In this document: piece by piece, positions 1 to 11,300 of the stretch
How positions within the stretch are numbered: the first letter of the stretch is position 1
Layout of the letters: the number at the start of each line of letters is the position of its first letter
Assembly: GCA_013115145.1 (NCBI GenBank)
Contig: JAAPAO010000111.1
Span: 1-64,000, forward strand
Reading direction: 5' to 3'
DNA: 64,000 bases
Origin: Perkinsus chesapeaki
Taxonomy: Eukaryota > Perkinsozoa > Perkinsida > Perkinsidae
Position numbers and translations under genes: made by a program
The notes under the pieces: generated by a model
What the model saw: the letters and a program-made list of their open reading frames with translations, nothing else
Told to the model about the DNA's origin: nothing
Databases searched by the model: none

Positions 1-158
1 ATGGTTGGATTGCTGCCTCTCTCAATTCTGTTATACTCGTCCTCGGCATAGTCGTCGGCTACTTCTCCGTCCGACGTGCTATTAAAACTGGACGCATACG
101 TGAATGGGATGCGGAGGTTTCCCGCCCTACTATGCAATGCGGTGAACCTATTGATTGA
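1..158 (+). CDS. APC-family permease, C-terminal fragment (truncated by window edge)
   Basis: Reading from base 3 gives a last membrane helix (ASLNSVILVLGIVVGYFSV) followed by a short charged tail ending in GEPID and a TGA at 156-158. The helix and tail match the ends of the three minus-strand permeases nearby, which have ADWLTLILNCVVLVLGIPLG followed by an acidic tail. This is therefore the 3' end of a fourth, convergently oriented amino-acid/polyamine permease whose body lies upstream of the window. The tail is shorter and diverged, so it is not part of the recent duplication that homogenised copies 1 and 2. No start can be given. Confidence 0.75.
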   Translation, partial: GWIAASLNSVILVLGIVVGYFSVRRAIKTGRIREWDAEVSRPTMQCGEPID

Positions 159-473
159 TTTTACGTTTTTTTTCAACGTTTAAGACGTAGATTTTACTGC
201 GGATCACAACATATTTGCCCGTGCATCTCAGTGTTGTCTTTGATACTCGGCGGATTTCAATTCACGAGCAGGAGAATAATTTGGGGGTTGCCGGAAACTC
301 AACATCAACAGATGTGAAATCAGCATATCGTCAGTAGTGACATCAATCTAGTAAAATATGTTATGAACAAAACCAGTAGAAAACCATTGGTTATTGGTGC
401 TAGCAATGAGCTAGCTTGAAGAAGAAGACACGAATGAATTGTCTCCTCTTTTAGCGACAAGTTTAGGAGCTAT
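159..473. other. Convergent intergenic spacer
   Basis: This spacer of about 315 bp lies between the 3' ends of two convergent permease genes. I see no ORF, RNA gene or obvious repeat in it. It presumably holds both 3' UTRs and polyadenylation sites. Confidence 0.5.
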
Positions 474-2586
474 CTAGCTTTCAAGTCGAATCCCTGCTCC
501 CAGGTTATCCACAATATTATCGAATTCCTCTCTTGTCGGAGCCTTTCCTTCGCCAGTTAGTGAGGGTTGGGCGGCATCCGAGCTGGTATCGTGCACCTCA
601 TCGAGACCAGCATCGAAGCCATCCTCCCAGTTTTGCTTAATGCCAAGCTTATCAGCATGTTTAACGGCTAACCAACCCAAAGGTATACCGAGAACCAAAA
701 CTACACAGTTGAGGATCAGGGTCAACCAATCAGCGATAAAAGACGCTATCACAACAAAGGAGCCGAAAACAACACATGGTGTGAGAGCAATCAGTAACCA
801 CCAGAAAGACTTGATCGGAATCTTGAAAGGTCTCTCCTAAAATAATAGTTATGAAAACATTACGACGCCGTTGCGCAGCAGTTACTAAATCTGGCTGTGA
901 CCATCGTAACTTGACAAGACCAAATATTTCCAACAACTCCGAAAGACATGACAGGAAGGAATCAACGGACATGATAGCATTGAAGTCGAAAGCCACCTGA
1001 GGATTACGAATGCTTGAAGCTAGGTATAAGGTAGAACAATTGGTACTAAAACACAGATGACGACTAATTGGAATAATATGGCAAACCAAGGTGTACGATA
1101 ACGGGGATGGAGGTATCCAAACCATCCAGGAGCAAGGCCAGCACGAGCCATACCTAGCGAAGAGACGAGGTCATTAGTTAATTCCGCAAATGTGGTACCC
1201 ACCGCAAACCAGGTAGCTGTTTTCAAGGAGCTCTGTAATATACTGACCAGCGCTGCTGACGACACTCGCGGAAACCAACCACCATCCGAACCAATCACCA
1301 AACGCTCGTTTGGCAACCCCAGAAAAGGAACCGGCCTCCCAGTTCTGAAAGATAATATGTAATGTGATATCAAGTGTAGCTTTACCTGCCAGTTGTCACC
1401 ATCGATACCAGCGGCAGTAGAAAGGACAAAGAAATATTGCAAAGTGACGATAACCATACAACCGAGGAGTGCTCGGATAACAGTATAAGAGGGACGTTTG
1501 GTCTCGCCTGCCACTGTAGAAACACAGTCAACCTGAAGATCGAGGAGGAGCAATACACCACCGGATACGATAGAGTGGGATCTTACACCGGCCATATTCC
1601 AGAAGCAGACGATGGCCCAGTTAACCCAGTTGATTTCACTGGTCGGAAGAGTCTCACCAAGGACACTGAGGTCGGCCTAAATTTAGAGAATGCAGACACA
1701 CACTTACATCGATGTTACCTTAGTCAGACCCCATGTAATGAAAACAATAAACGGGACGATTACGAAGACAGACATTTGCAGTAGCCCTGAAACGGATGAT
1801 ATAAAGGAGATCCTTAAGCAAGGGCTGCTTACCGACGCCAGTGACCTTTATAGAGAAAAGCAGCGGGATGCTGAATGTAACGCTGAGGGCAGCTTTGAAC
1901 AGCCAAGCCATGCCTGTCGACATATTGCCGAAACTAGGTGTCACTTCGTCGATTGTTTGGAAGATTATGATCTGACGACAGACCATGGATGCTGCTGATT
2001 CGGCAGTGCCCAGTGGGTCAACAGTTCTTACAGGATAGCCAGCTGCACTCACAACACCGCTTAAACAACCCCAGTATAACTCTTGGACGCCCCAGAACTT
2101 TCCGAATGCCGCTTTAACCTAGAGACCGCGTGTTATTTAATTGCACGGCAAGCTAAGCAAGGCTCCGTCGCATGAACTAAGGTCTCTCGACGAAAATGCA
2201 CGAGGCGAGGAGGCGCTCACCCAGAGTGAATATCCGCCGTTATGCGGAAAAGCACTTGAGAGTTCGGCGGTTAAGAATGCCATAGGTATGCACCTGAACA
2301 GGGGACCTGAACCTAAGCGGAGTGGCCAATCAGGAATGCTGATTATACCAGCAGACTAGACACGCAGTTATTCCCATAATGCCCCAGAATGGACCAGCGG
2401 CTGAATATATCCCTTCAGAACCGAATGGACCTGCAGTACGAAATAATACTTCTTGACGAATGCCACTGGGAACAACGTACCTCCAGAAATACTGAAGTAT
2501 GATATGGCACCAAGCGATAAAACTCCAAGGGTCCTCATATTATTGAGTCTTAACTGATTACTTGTGACTATTATGCACGCATGCAT
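474..2586 (-). CDS. APC-family amino acid/polyamine permease, copy 1
   Basis: This is a multi-exon gene for a polytopic plasma-membrane transporter of the APC superfamily, most like the LAT/PUT (plant polyamine uptake) branch. Exons read in order on the minus strand: an N-terminal helix with SLGAISYFSISGG, then GPFGSEGIYSAAGPFWGIMG, FPHNGGYSLW, a segment ending VCRQIIIFQTI, VDCVSTVAGETKRPSYTVIR, DGDNW, NWEAGSFSGVAKRAFGDWFG, ITELLENSYLVCG, a TPWFAILFQ helix, and an acidic tail ending GIRLES with TAG at 474-476. The start is ATG 2584-2586 or, more conservatively, ATG 2536-2538 (MRTLGVLS). Unlike copies 2 and 3, the stretch before IIIFQTI is uninterrupted coding sequence. The 3' half is nearly identical to copy 2. 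The substrate cannot be told from sequence alone. Confidence 0.85.
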
Positions 2587-3172
2587 AGCTAAAAGAACCC
2601 CTTGCCAAAGTTGTGGGTGCAGATTGCGTGATTACTTGGCTCTTTATATGCAGTTTTCATAAGACTTGTTTCGTGAATACTCAAAAGGAATCCTCACTCT
2701 TTTCATGAGTATTGACCGTCGAGCGTGATCGAATTGCACGTCTGTTACAGAAAACGGAAAATGTACAGACGGTCTGTACATTTTCCGGCTGCACCGTTGG
2801 GTCCCATTCACCTTCATTCTCATAACCAGCACGAGTATAGCGAGAACAAATTTCTATCCCCTATGCCCACCCACAGGCGCACGAAGCTTCATTCGAGAGG
2901 GGAAATAAAGCCTTCCTAGCTGAAGCAACATACAATGGCTCCATGTGAACGCATCCCCTTCAAGAACGCATGTACATATTGAAATAATCTCGCGAACCTT
3001 GGCCACTTCCGCTTCACAAGTTCTGATTCGACACCCGAATTTCCCTCGCTGAGATTTGGGGTTTCCAAATACCTCTAGTAAAAGATGGTCGCCCACCATT
3101 GGTAGATGCTTTGTAGTCTACTTTTGACTTGTGCCGCAAGTTTGGCTGGAAGGACATTTCACACCGAGTGAA
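2587..3172. other. Intergenic region with a perfect hairpin
   Basis: There is no supported gene here. At 2755-2787 a perfect inverted repeat has 15-bp arms and a 3-base loop (left arm CGGAAAATGTACAGA, loop CGG). Short ORFs across it only reflect the two arms. This lies upstream of permease copy 1 and of the zinc-finger gene, so it could be regulatory or a relic of a small inverted-repeat element. Confidence 0.6.
2755..2787. repeat. Perfect inverted repeat, 15-bp arms, 3-nt loop
   Basis: The left arm at 2755-2769 is exactly complementary to 2773-2787, with CGG between them. The arms would form a very stable hairpin in single-stranded DNA or RNA. The flanking bases (A on the left, G on the right) stop the pairing. 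Confidence 0.9.
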
Positions 3173-4508
3173 ATGTCCTCCCAGCTATCGAAGGATTACC
3201 TGCGCTGCGCATACTGCGATGACTCGCCCATGAGGGCCAACAATCCGAGGAGACATATTGGCACCGTTCACCCCGGGAAACCCTTCAAAGCAAAACCGAA
3301 GCCTGGTGTTCGCAGTATCCTGGATACGTTTCCCAAAAGACCGTGGATCGACGACGGGAGCGATCGCGAGATGCAAGACCATGGGCCGCCAAAGATGCCT
3401 TGTGGTAAGGCGTGTGCTACTATGGTGTGTGTTCTTGTACCGGTCATATCACATGAATCAAATTTTGGATTCACAGCTCCAAGCAAAGCCTTTCCTTTGT
3501 AGGTAAAGATGCAGAGTACGAGGAGAAGAATGATAACTCTCCTCCTCCTGCTGGTGGTGTTTCCCACCCCACTTGCGCACCACTCTCCTCCTCCTCCCGC
3601 TGGTGGTGTTTCCTGCCCCACTTGCGCACCACTCTCCCCCTCCTCCTGCTGCTGGTGGTGTTTCACACCCCACTTGCGCCCCACTCTCCTCATCCTCATC
3701 CTCCGGGATGAGGTACCTGAATGGCTCCAGATGGCGGAGTACACGCTAGGAGCTAAAGCGCTCATTGGTGACGTCAACCTGTCTGTTCTGCACGACCCTT
3801 ACGATTTGCCAGTTGATGTGAGTGACGGTGCTTTCGAAAGTGATGGTTGTACCGAACCTAGAGTCTTTGGTCGGCTTGCTGAGTAGGTTACAACTTATTC
3901 AGGTAAGCAACTTGACATCGAGGCAGTAACTGCTCACTGAGCAGTGCTCAGTATGTGACTCTATGACAAAGAGTTCGGGCCTATATCATCACTAGTGTGC
4001 CTGGTAGCCGCCGCATCACTACTCTTTGAGAGAAAATGCACTCTGATAGGACTTACTTCGGAGGTGTTGAAAGATGCTCTTTGGGTAGCCGCTCATTTCA
4101 GCCTCCGCGTTAGTGCGGAAAGTATAGTCGAGCCTATGTGCTCGACTCTTGGCTCCATGAGTGATCGACGCCATTCATCATCGGAGCTGCGCGCTACCAC
4201 AGCTGTGCTAGCGTTGAACAAACTATCGGTTGCCCAAGTAGAGCCCCTTCTCCAGGGTGCCTTGCAGCGAATGCCTTCGTTTCTCTGGTTTTCAGCGCTC
4301 AGGCGCGCAATTGTACAGAAGCCGGAAGCTCATGTATTCACGGGTACTAGATAGAATAATATCAACTGATTTGCGCAAGGAAATAGCAGCTGTGCCATGG
4401 CCTGCCATCAAACGTGTTGCTCGATCAGAAAGCTCTCATGAAGAGGACGAGCTGAGTAGCGAAACTGGATCTAGCGAATCGCCCGAATCTGAGTCGAAGA
4501 CTGACTGA
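3173..4508 (+). CDS. Putative C2H2/BED-like zinc-finger protein with internal minisatellite
   Basis: From ATG 3173 the reading frame contains a single zinc finger, LRCAYC followed by a spacer and RRHIGTVH (C-x2-C...H-x4-H), of the BED/C2H2 type found in transposase-derived and DNA-binding proteins. An intron probably starts near 3404 (GTAAGG). Downstream lie a low-complexity segment with a 46-52 bp minisatellite, then EVPEWLQMAEYTLGAKALIG, a long frame at about 3995-4354 (LRATTAVLALNKLSV), and a serine/glutamate-rich tail ending ESESKTD with TGA at 4506-4508. Exons after the finger lie in different frames and their joins are uncertain. No catalytic transposase triad was seen, so this could be a domesticated or decayed transposon-derived gene. 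Confidence 0.45.
3535..3688. repeat. Three-unit minisatellite with units of 46, 49 and 52 bp
   Basis: Three adjacent units share the core CTGGTGGTGTTTC...CCACTTGCGC and begin ACTCTCC. They differ by added CTC/CTG triplets, giving lengths of 46, 49 and 52 bp. Every unit is 1 modulo 3, so each copy is read in a new frame if translated. Confidence 0.85.
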
Positions 4509-5650
4509 TCCAGTCTGACTCGAGTGGCTCTTGATTCATGTCATTGGGATACAGTTTCTGTATTATAGAATATCGTTAACTTGTATGTCAGAAATAGCAG
4601 CTGCATGTGCGGTACAAGCTGTTGTTGTAGTACAGTTACTGTACCGTACAGGGCCGGATTATATTCTTTGGCTGCTCTCTTAATAGTTATTAGTCCAGTA
4701 TTAGATCACAGTAATCATCATGCTAAGCATGACATGCTTAGACCTCATAGCAGTTTTTGATTATGACGTGTAGGTTACCAGTGGCAACTCCCAAGTGGTA
4801 TTTAAACTGTTACGAAACCTGATTTTCCATCGCGGTAATGTGGAAATGCGTTCAGTGCCGGGATGTTGTTCACTACACGCCCTCGCAGGCTGTGACTGAG
4901 TCACAGTGACCCACTGTGGGTCACTCTCAAGTTGTGAGTTACAACGTGGGTGCTTTCTTCGGAAGAATCTAGACTCTAGATTCTAGACCGGATGCATTCC
5001 GCATCCGAGGGCCTGCACAAGGAGGCCGGGTGAGGAAAGTGCTTGTTCATTGGTTGAGGAAACCTTGCAATTTTTCCCACACTGGTTGTCTTAGTCCTCA
5101 GAGCTCATGAACTGATAGCGCGACACCAGGCGAGGCTCACCCCTCGGACCTGCTGGAACCCTAGTGGTGGCAAAGGATGAGCTCGTCAGGGTTCTCACAT
5201 GAAGCCGACTCAAGTGACCCAGTGTGCTGCAATTATACGTGACTGAACTGCCCACCTATTTATCCACACGGGAACAAGAAGTCCGATAACGAAGCCCTTG
5301 ATTGCATGGCTGCGGTTGGGTCCAACTGAGTACACAACTTGATGGATGAAATAATACTGAGCGTTTTCCTTCTCCTGACGGAGAGGTTTTCGAGTTCCAG
5401 AGGCCACATAGGTTTTCTCATATCTTCATACTGGGCGATTGTTACATACACTCGCTTAACAACAAGCACAGCTTCAACCAGAGGAAACAGGAACGGTGGA
5501 CAGCAATACTAACTGGAGATTCATCAACAGCGACTACTCTGTGGTATTTATCTTTCTGACGAAAATGGACAAGCCCCGATCAATTATCTCTCGTTAGAGT
5601 GATGTAACGAGATTTGAGGAAAACAGGGGAAGCCGTTCAACTAACGATCT
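4509..5650. other. Intergenic region rich in short inverted repeats
   Basis: No supported gene was found in this stretch of about 1.1 kb. It holds several short palindromes: GTACAG-TTA-CTGTAC near 4632, CTAAGCATG-A-CATGCTTAG near 4722, GTGACCCA-CTG-TGGGTCAC near 4906, and an overlapping TCTAGA cluster near 4970. Minus-strand ORFs at 5210-5469 lack family features and were not accepted. Confidence 0.45.
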
Positions 5651-7713
5651 TCACACGTTCTCTCCGGCCTTCTCGGATTGCTCTCTTGTCGGAGCCTTTC
5701 CTTCGCCAGTTAGAGAGGGTTCGGCGGCATCCGAGCTGGTATCGTGCACCTCATCGAGACCAGCATCGAAGCCATCCTCCCAGTTTTGCTTAATGCCAAG
5801 CTTATCAGCATGTTTAACGGCTAACCAACCCAAAGGTATACCGAGAACCAAAACTACACAGTTGAGGATGAGGGTCAACCAATCAGCGATAAAAGACGCT
5901 ATCACAACAAAGGAGCCAAAAACAAGGCATGGTGTAAGAGCAATCAGTAACCACCAGAAAGACTTGATCGGAATCTTGAAAGGTCTCTCCTAAAATAATA
6001 GTTATGGGTTAATGCAGCATACTCTAGCTGAGGGCAATTACCAAATTAGGCTGTGACCATCTCAGTTTGATAAGAGCAAAGACTTCCAGTAAAGCTGACA
6101 GACAGGACATGAATGAATCTACAGCTAATATAGCATTGAAGTCGAAGGACACCTGAGAAATTATGAATGCATTAGAAATGATATCGGAGCCAGTCATTGA
6201 TGCTTACCAATGCACAGATGACGACTAATTGGAAGAATATGGCAAACCACGGTGTACGATAACGGGGATGGAGGTATCCAAACCATCCAGGAGCGAGGCC
6301 AGCACGAGCCATACCTAGCGAAGGCAAATGTTGAGTTAATGATGGTGATGTGGTTCGTACCGCAGATTTGATAACTGTCCTCTAGCAATTCAGCCACATA
6401 TTGTCCAGCACTGCCGACAATAGCAGCAGCAACTAACCACCATCCAAACCAATCACCGAAGGCTCGTTTAGCAACTCCGGATAGGGCACCGGCCTCCCAG
6501 TTCTGAACAATGATAAGAATAATATGAAATATGATATTAAGTGTAGCTGTACCTGCCAGTTGTCACCATCGATACCAGCGGCAGTAGAAAGGACAAAGAA
6601 ATATTGCAAAGTGACGATAACCATACAACCGAGGAGTGCTCGGATAACAGTATAAGAGGGACGTTTGGTCTCGCCTGCCACTGTAGAAACACAGTCAACC
6701 TGAAGATCGAGGAGGAGCAATACACCACCGGATACGATAGAGTGGGATCTTACACCGGCCATATTCCAGAAGCAGACGATGGCCCAGTTAACCCAGTCGA
6801 TTTCACTAGTCGGAAGAGTCTCACCAAGGACACTGAGGTCGGCCTAAATTTAGAGAATGCAGACACACACTTACATCGATGTTACCTTAGTTAGACCCCA
6901 TATAATGAAAACAATAAACGGGACGATTACGAAGACAGACATTTGCAGTAGCCCTGAAACGAATGACATAAAGGAGATCCTCAAGCAAGGGATACTTACC
7001 GACGCCTGTGACCTTTATAGAGAAAAGCATCGGGATGCTGAATATAACGCAGAGGGCAGCTTTGAACAGCCAAGCTAGCCCAGCTGACATAGCACCGAAA
7101 CTATCAGGTGCTACGTTACTGATTGTTTGGAAGATGATGACCTGGAATAGAAATCATTATTATAATAATGTTAGTTATTATTATTACGGGATAGACAGCA
7201 TTGTCTACAACGCCGCTGACCCAGGACCAATAAGATTCCTGCACACCCCAGAACTTACCGAAGGCAGCTTTAACCTAAATAATATATAAATAGGTATATA
7301 ACAAGTAGGCAGAAGCTTACCCAAAGGGAATAACCACCATTATACGGGAAAGCACTCGACAACTCAGCGGTCATGAACGATAAAGGTATGGCCCTGAAGG
7401 TAGGCAGCTGATTTAGAAGTGGAAAATTATGTTGTTATATTACCAACAGAATAGACCCATAATCATTCCTATAATACCCCATAGAGGGCCACCGGCTGAA
7501 TACATTTCTTCAGAGCCAAATGGACCTCCCGAAACATTGAAGAAAGCTATGGCACCAAGCGAGAAGACACCAATAGTTCTCACGTTAGTGAAAGAACCGG
7601 GTTTGAGATCTTCCGAGGACCTATAAGACAATTGGGGATGACGATGATGCTGCTGCAGGCTGGCAGGCTCACCTAGTGGAGGGGAGTGATGCTGGAGACA
7701 AGGCGCTGGTCAT
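5651..7713 (-). CDS. APC-family amino acid/polyamine permease, copy 2 (mosaic)
   Basis: This is a full multi-exon permease. ATG 7711-7713 opens MTSALSPASLPSTR. A GT-AG intron ending at TTATAG follows, then SSEDLKPGSFTNVRTIGVF, SLGAIAFFNVSGGPFGSEEM, GPLWGIIGM, FGKFWGVQESYWSWVSGVV with DNAVYPV, an intron, VIIFQTISNVAP, VDCVSTVAGETKRPSYTVIR, NWEAGALSGVAKRAFGDWFG, VAELLEDSYQICG, the last helices, and a tail ending EKAGENV with the stop at 5651. The 3' part (about 5690-6000 and 6530-7075) is almost identical to copy 1. The 5' part (about 7110-7375), including its introns, is almost identical to copy 3. This points to unequal crossing-over or gene conversion. It is a membrane transporter of unknown substrate. 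Confidence 0.85.
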
Positions 7714-7960
7714 TTTATACGAACGTTAAGACGGTTCCCAGACGTAGAACATGCACGATGAAAGCTGAGGGGATGGAAAGGTAGGTGGAGCCTTATCGTC
7801 CAAGGGCAGCAGCGGCAGCACAACACTTCAAACTAAAAGAAATGTCGGAGAGGAGAGTTACTGGGGGCGGATGAAGAAACCCGATATCCCGGAAAAGCTA
7901 AGACAGACGACGTAGCGTTGCCGCACAGCACAAAGTGGTGTACTCAGCGGATACAACAAT

Positions 7961-10029
7961 CTAATGATGATTCGACGGCTCCGACGGGGTGGTGTCTCCA
8001 CTGGGGCCAGGGTCATCGGAAGGCTTATTCTCGTGAGTGGTAGATCGACTTGGCTCTTGGCGGTGATCGAAGTTGTCGTCATTGCAGTCAAAACCGTTCT
8101 CCCACATGTGCTCGTCCAAGCCCAACTTGTCGGCATGCTTCAACGCAAACCATCCAAGAAGCAATCCGATGGCCAAAGCACCACAGTTAAGCCCGAATGT
8201 TAGCCACCCGGCGATGAAGGAAACGACAACGACAAAAATACCGTAAATCAGAGCTGGAGAAACAAACACCAGGACGCCCCAAAAGGACCTTAAGGGAATA
8301 CGGTTAGGGCGATCCTGAATAGGAATGGAAAGGTGAAGAGAACGTACAACTGTTACCAGGTCTGGCCTTGACCATCTCAGCTTTAAAAGAGCTAAGAACT
8401 CCAGGAGATTGGACATACATGCCATGAAAGAATCCACGGATAGAATAGTATTGAAGTCGAATGACACCTGAGAGGGATAGAAGGAGGTGGGGAGACAGGC
8501 GCTAGTGGAGATACTACCAGCACACAAATGACAGCGACTTGGAAAAATATGGCGACCCATGGGGTTTTGTACTTGGGGTGAAGGTAGCCGAACCATTTAG
8601 GGGCGAGGCCGAAGCGCGCCATGCCTGAGCTACACTGCCGACAATTGAGGAGGTTAATACTACTACCGCAGATCTGGTAGCTATCTTCGAGGAGTTCAGC
8701 CACAAATTGACCAGCACTCCCCACAATGGAGGCTGCAACGAGCCACCAACCGAACCAGGTTCCGAACGCACGCTTGGCGACGGCGGAAAGGGAGCCTGCT
8801 TCCCAGTTCTGAAAGATGGAAGTATTGTGGAGTTGAACTAGAGCGTGTGAAGTCACCTCCCAGTTGTCGCCATCGATGCCTGCCGCTGTGGCTAGGACCA
8901 GGAAGTACTGGAGGAATACTACAACCAAGCAACCAAGCAAGGAACGGATGACAGTCTTTTCCGGGCGCTTGATCTCGCCAGCTACTGTTGAGACGCAATC
9001 GACCTGCAGTGCAGGATATAAGGACTTGCGTAGGTTAGCAGTAGTACTCCGGAGAAGTTCCAGAAACATACTATGGCCCAGTTGACCCAATCGATCTCTC
9101 CTACGGGTTTACTCTCTCCCAAGACGGTAAGATCAGCCTTGGTTAAGCCCCATATGATAAATACGATAAAAGGTATTGATACGAATACCGACATTTGCAG
9201 TAGGCCTGATGGTGGGGATGATGATGATGGAGAGCTGCCTTTTCCTCCTCATCCTCCGAATGAGAAGGTTGATGATATATTACCGTATCCTGTTATCTTT
9301 ATAGAGAACAGCATAGGCACACTAAACATAACGCTCATAACAGCTTTGATGAGCCATTGGAGGCCACCAGACATGGAGCCAAATGACTCAGGTGCTACGT
9401 TACTGATTGTTTGGAAGATGATGACCTGAAATAGAAATCATTATTATAATAATGTTGGTTATTGATATTACGGGATAGACAGCATTGTCTACAACGCCGC
9501 TGACCCAGGACCAATAAGATTCCTGCACACCCCAGAACTTACCGAAGGCAGCTTTAACCTAAATAATATATAAATAGGTATATAACAAGTAGGCAGAAGC
9601 TTACCCAAAGGGAATAACCACCATTATACGGGAAAGCACTCGACAACTCAGCGGTCATGAACGACATTGGTATAGACCTAAAGAGTAAGTGCAATATGGT
9701 AGGGAGTAATGGATATAGTACCAACAGAATAGACCCAGAACCATTCCTATAATGCCCCATAAAGGGCCACCCGTGGAGAACATTTCTTCAGAGCCAAATG
9801 GACCTGTAATAGACATTGGGAAATAGCAGGCGATAATAATAATACTACCTCCAGAGACATTGAAGAAGGCTATGGCACCAAGCGAGAAGACACCGATGGT
9901 CCTAACTTTAGTAAAGGCACCTTTCAGTTGAGCTTCAGAGGACCTATAAAGAGTATTATATCGCCTATGAAAAGCCTGTGCATATTGCCTAGTGGAGAGC
10001 GATGCTGGGGACGCGGCGGCGCTGTTCAT
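7961..10029 (-). CDS. APC-family amino acid/polyamine permease, copy 3
   Basis: This is a complete multi-exon permease. ATG 10027-10029 (MNSAAASPASLSTR) is chosen because copy 2 aligns from this point and the 5' flanks are also similar (TGCATGTTCTACGT). An in-frame upstream ATG at 10138-10140 would add a hydrophobic leader. Motifs in order: VRTIGVFSLGAIAFFNVSGG, GPFGSEEMFSTGGPLWGIIG, SIPMSFMTAELSSAFPYNGG, VIIFQTISNVAPESFGSMS, MSVFVSIPFIVFIIWGLTKA, VDCVSTVAGEIKRPEKTVIR, NWEAGSLSAVAKRAFGTWFG, FVAELLEDSYQICG, TPWVAIFFQVAVICVL, FNTILSVDSFMACMSNLLEF, and a tail ending PSEPSNHH with the stop at 7961. The family is sodium- or proton-coupled transporters of amino acids, polyamines and related amines. 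The first intron may use a GC donor. Confidence 0.88.
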
Positions 10030-10682
10030 CTTGATATCGTTAAGATGGTTCCCACACGTAGAACATGCACAAACAAGGCAGCTGACGAAGGATATAAGGA
10101 TAGTAATAAACAAGATACCATCGTAACTCTCAACACGCACTCATAGGACAAAAATGCGACACAAAGAGGCTGTCCCCGTTAGCTGAATGAGGATTGTGAA
10201 GAGGTAGAGTAGAAGGAAATGTGGTAGAAATATACAGACGACCATCAGCAAGGTTTATGAGAGATCGCGGGAAGACGGCAATACAAGGGATAAGAAATGG
10301 ACGTGAAAAAGCGAAGTTAAACAAACAAGAATCGCAGATCTACACAAGGCAGAAATCCACGCCTTGAAACTTTGTATGTCGAACACGAGTAATCGTGCAC
10401 GCTTCTACAAAAGATACTCAAGTATCCTAACATTCAAGTTGAAATCTGAAGCTTTTGACTAAGATACAAAAAGGTTGAAGCTTGCATATTGAATAACATC
10501 GGATGATAACGGATATATGTTTTTAAAACGTTCCTCCCATACTAGAACAACACAACAAATAAAATATATTTCCCGTATACTTATATCTTCTGCTACAGGG
10601 AAACCAATATCGAGCCGGATAAAATAGCAGTCTATCAACTGAAGGCGATACGAACCACCAACAGCCATACAAACTAACACAT
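10030..10682. other. Intergenic region between permease 3 and RPL15
   Basis: This is about 650 bp of AT-rich DNA holding the promoter and 5' UTR of permease copy 3 and the 3' UTR of RPL15. I see no convincing ORF, RNA gene or strong repeat. Confidence 0.5.
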
Positions 10683-11300
10683 TTATCGGAACCTCTTGAG
10701 CTGGAGAGTCTGGCGTCTCTTCCAGTTGGCACGCTTTGAGGGGCGTACCTTGGTACCGAAGTGAGAGCCACGCTTGTGGAGACCACGGCTCTTACGGCCA
10801 GCACTGGTGAGACCACGAAGCTCACGATGCTTCATAGTAGAGTGGGCGATCCAGTTCATGCGAGGATCGTTACGGATGGCGTTATGGAAGGGATCGACCA
10901 TGATGACCTCGAAGAACTTGAACTGAGCATCCTGACCAACCCAGTAAGAGTTGAGGACACGAAGGGAACCACAACGACGGCCAACACGCTCCTCAGCAAT
11001 AGCGCGGAGAGATCTAGTGGACTTCTGCTTGTTGACACCTTGGTGGACGGGCTTGCCATATACGATACCCTTAGAGACACGCTTCTTACGGTCACCCCTG
11101 CGGATACGAACACGGTAGATGACAACACCCTGCTTGGCCTTATAACCAAGACGACGGGCCTTATCGGGGCGAGTGGCCTTGGAGGCGCGATGGACAGCAG
11201 GGAGCTGACGGAACTCCCAGTTCCTAACGCGGATCAAGAAGCGCATCACATCAGACTGCTTCTTATTCCAGATCTCAGAGAGGTACTTGTAGGCTCCCAT
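10683..11300 (-). CDS. RPL15: 60S ribosomal protein L15
   Basis: This single-exon gene encodes 205 residues, the usual length for the family. It begins [20 protein letters not shown], continues through [44 protein letters not shown] and [14 protein letters not shown], and ends TLQLKRFR. The start is ATG 11298-11300 because all eL15 proteins start at MGAYKY. The eleven in-frame codons before it (from 11333) are upstream sequence. The protein binds 28S rRNA in the large subunit. Lack of introns and strong codon regularity set it apart from its neighbours, as expected for a highly expressed gene. A long antisense ORF (10761-11312, +) is only its shadow. Confidence 0.97.
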   Translation of the reverse strand: MGAYKYLSEIWNKKQSDVMRFLIRVRNWEFRQLPAVHRASKATRPDKARRLGYKAKQGVVIYRVRIRRGDRKKRVSKGIVYGKPVHQGVNKQKSTRSLRAIAEERVGRRCGSLRVLNSYWVGQDAQFKFFEVIMVDPFHNAIRNDPRMNWIAHSTMKHRELRGLTSAGRKSRGLHKRGSHFGTKVRPSKRANWKRRQTLQLKRFR

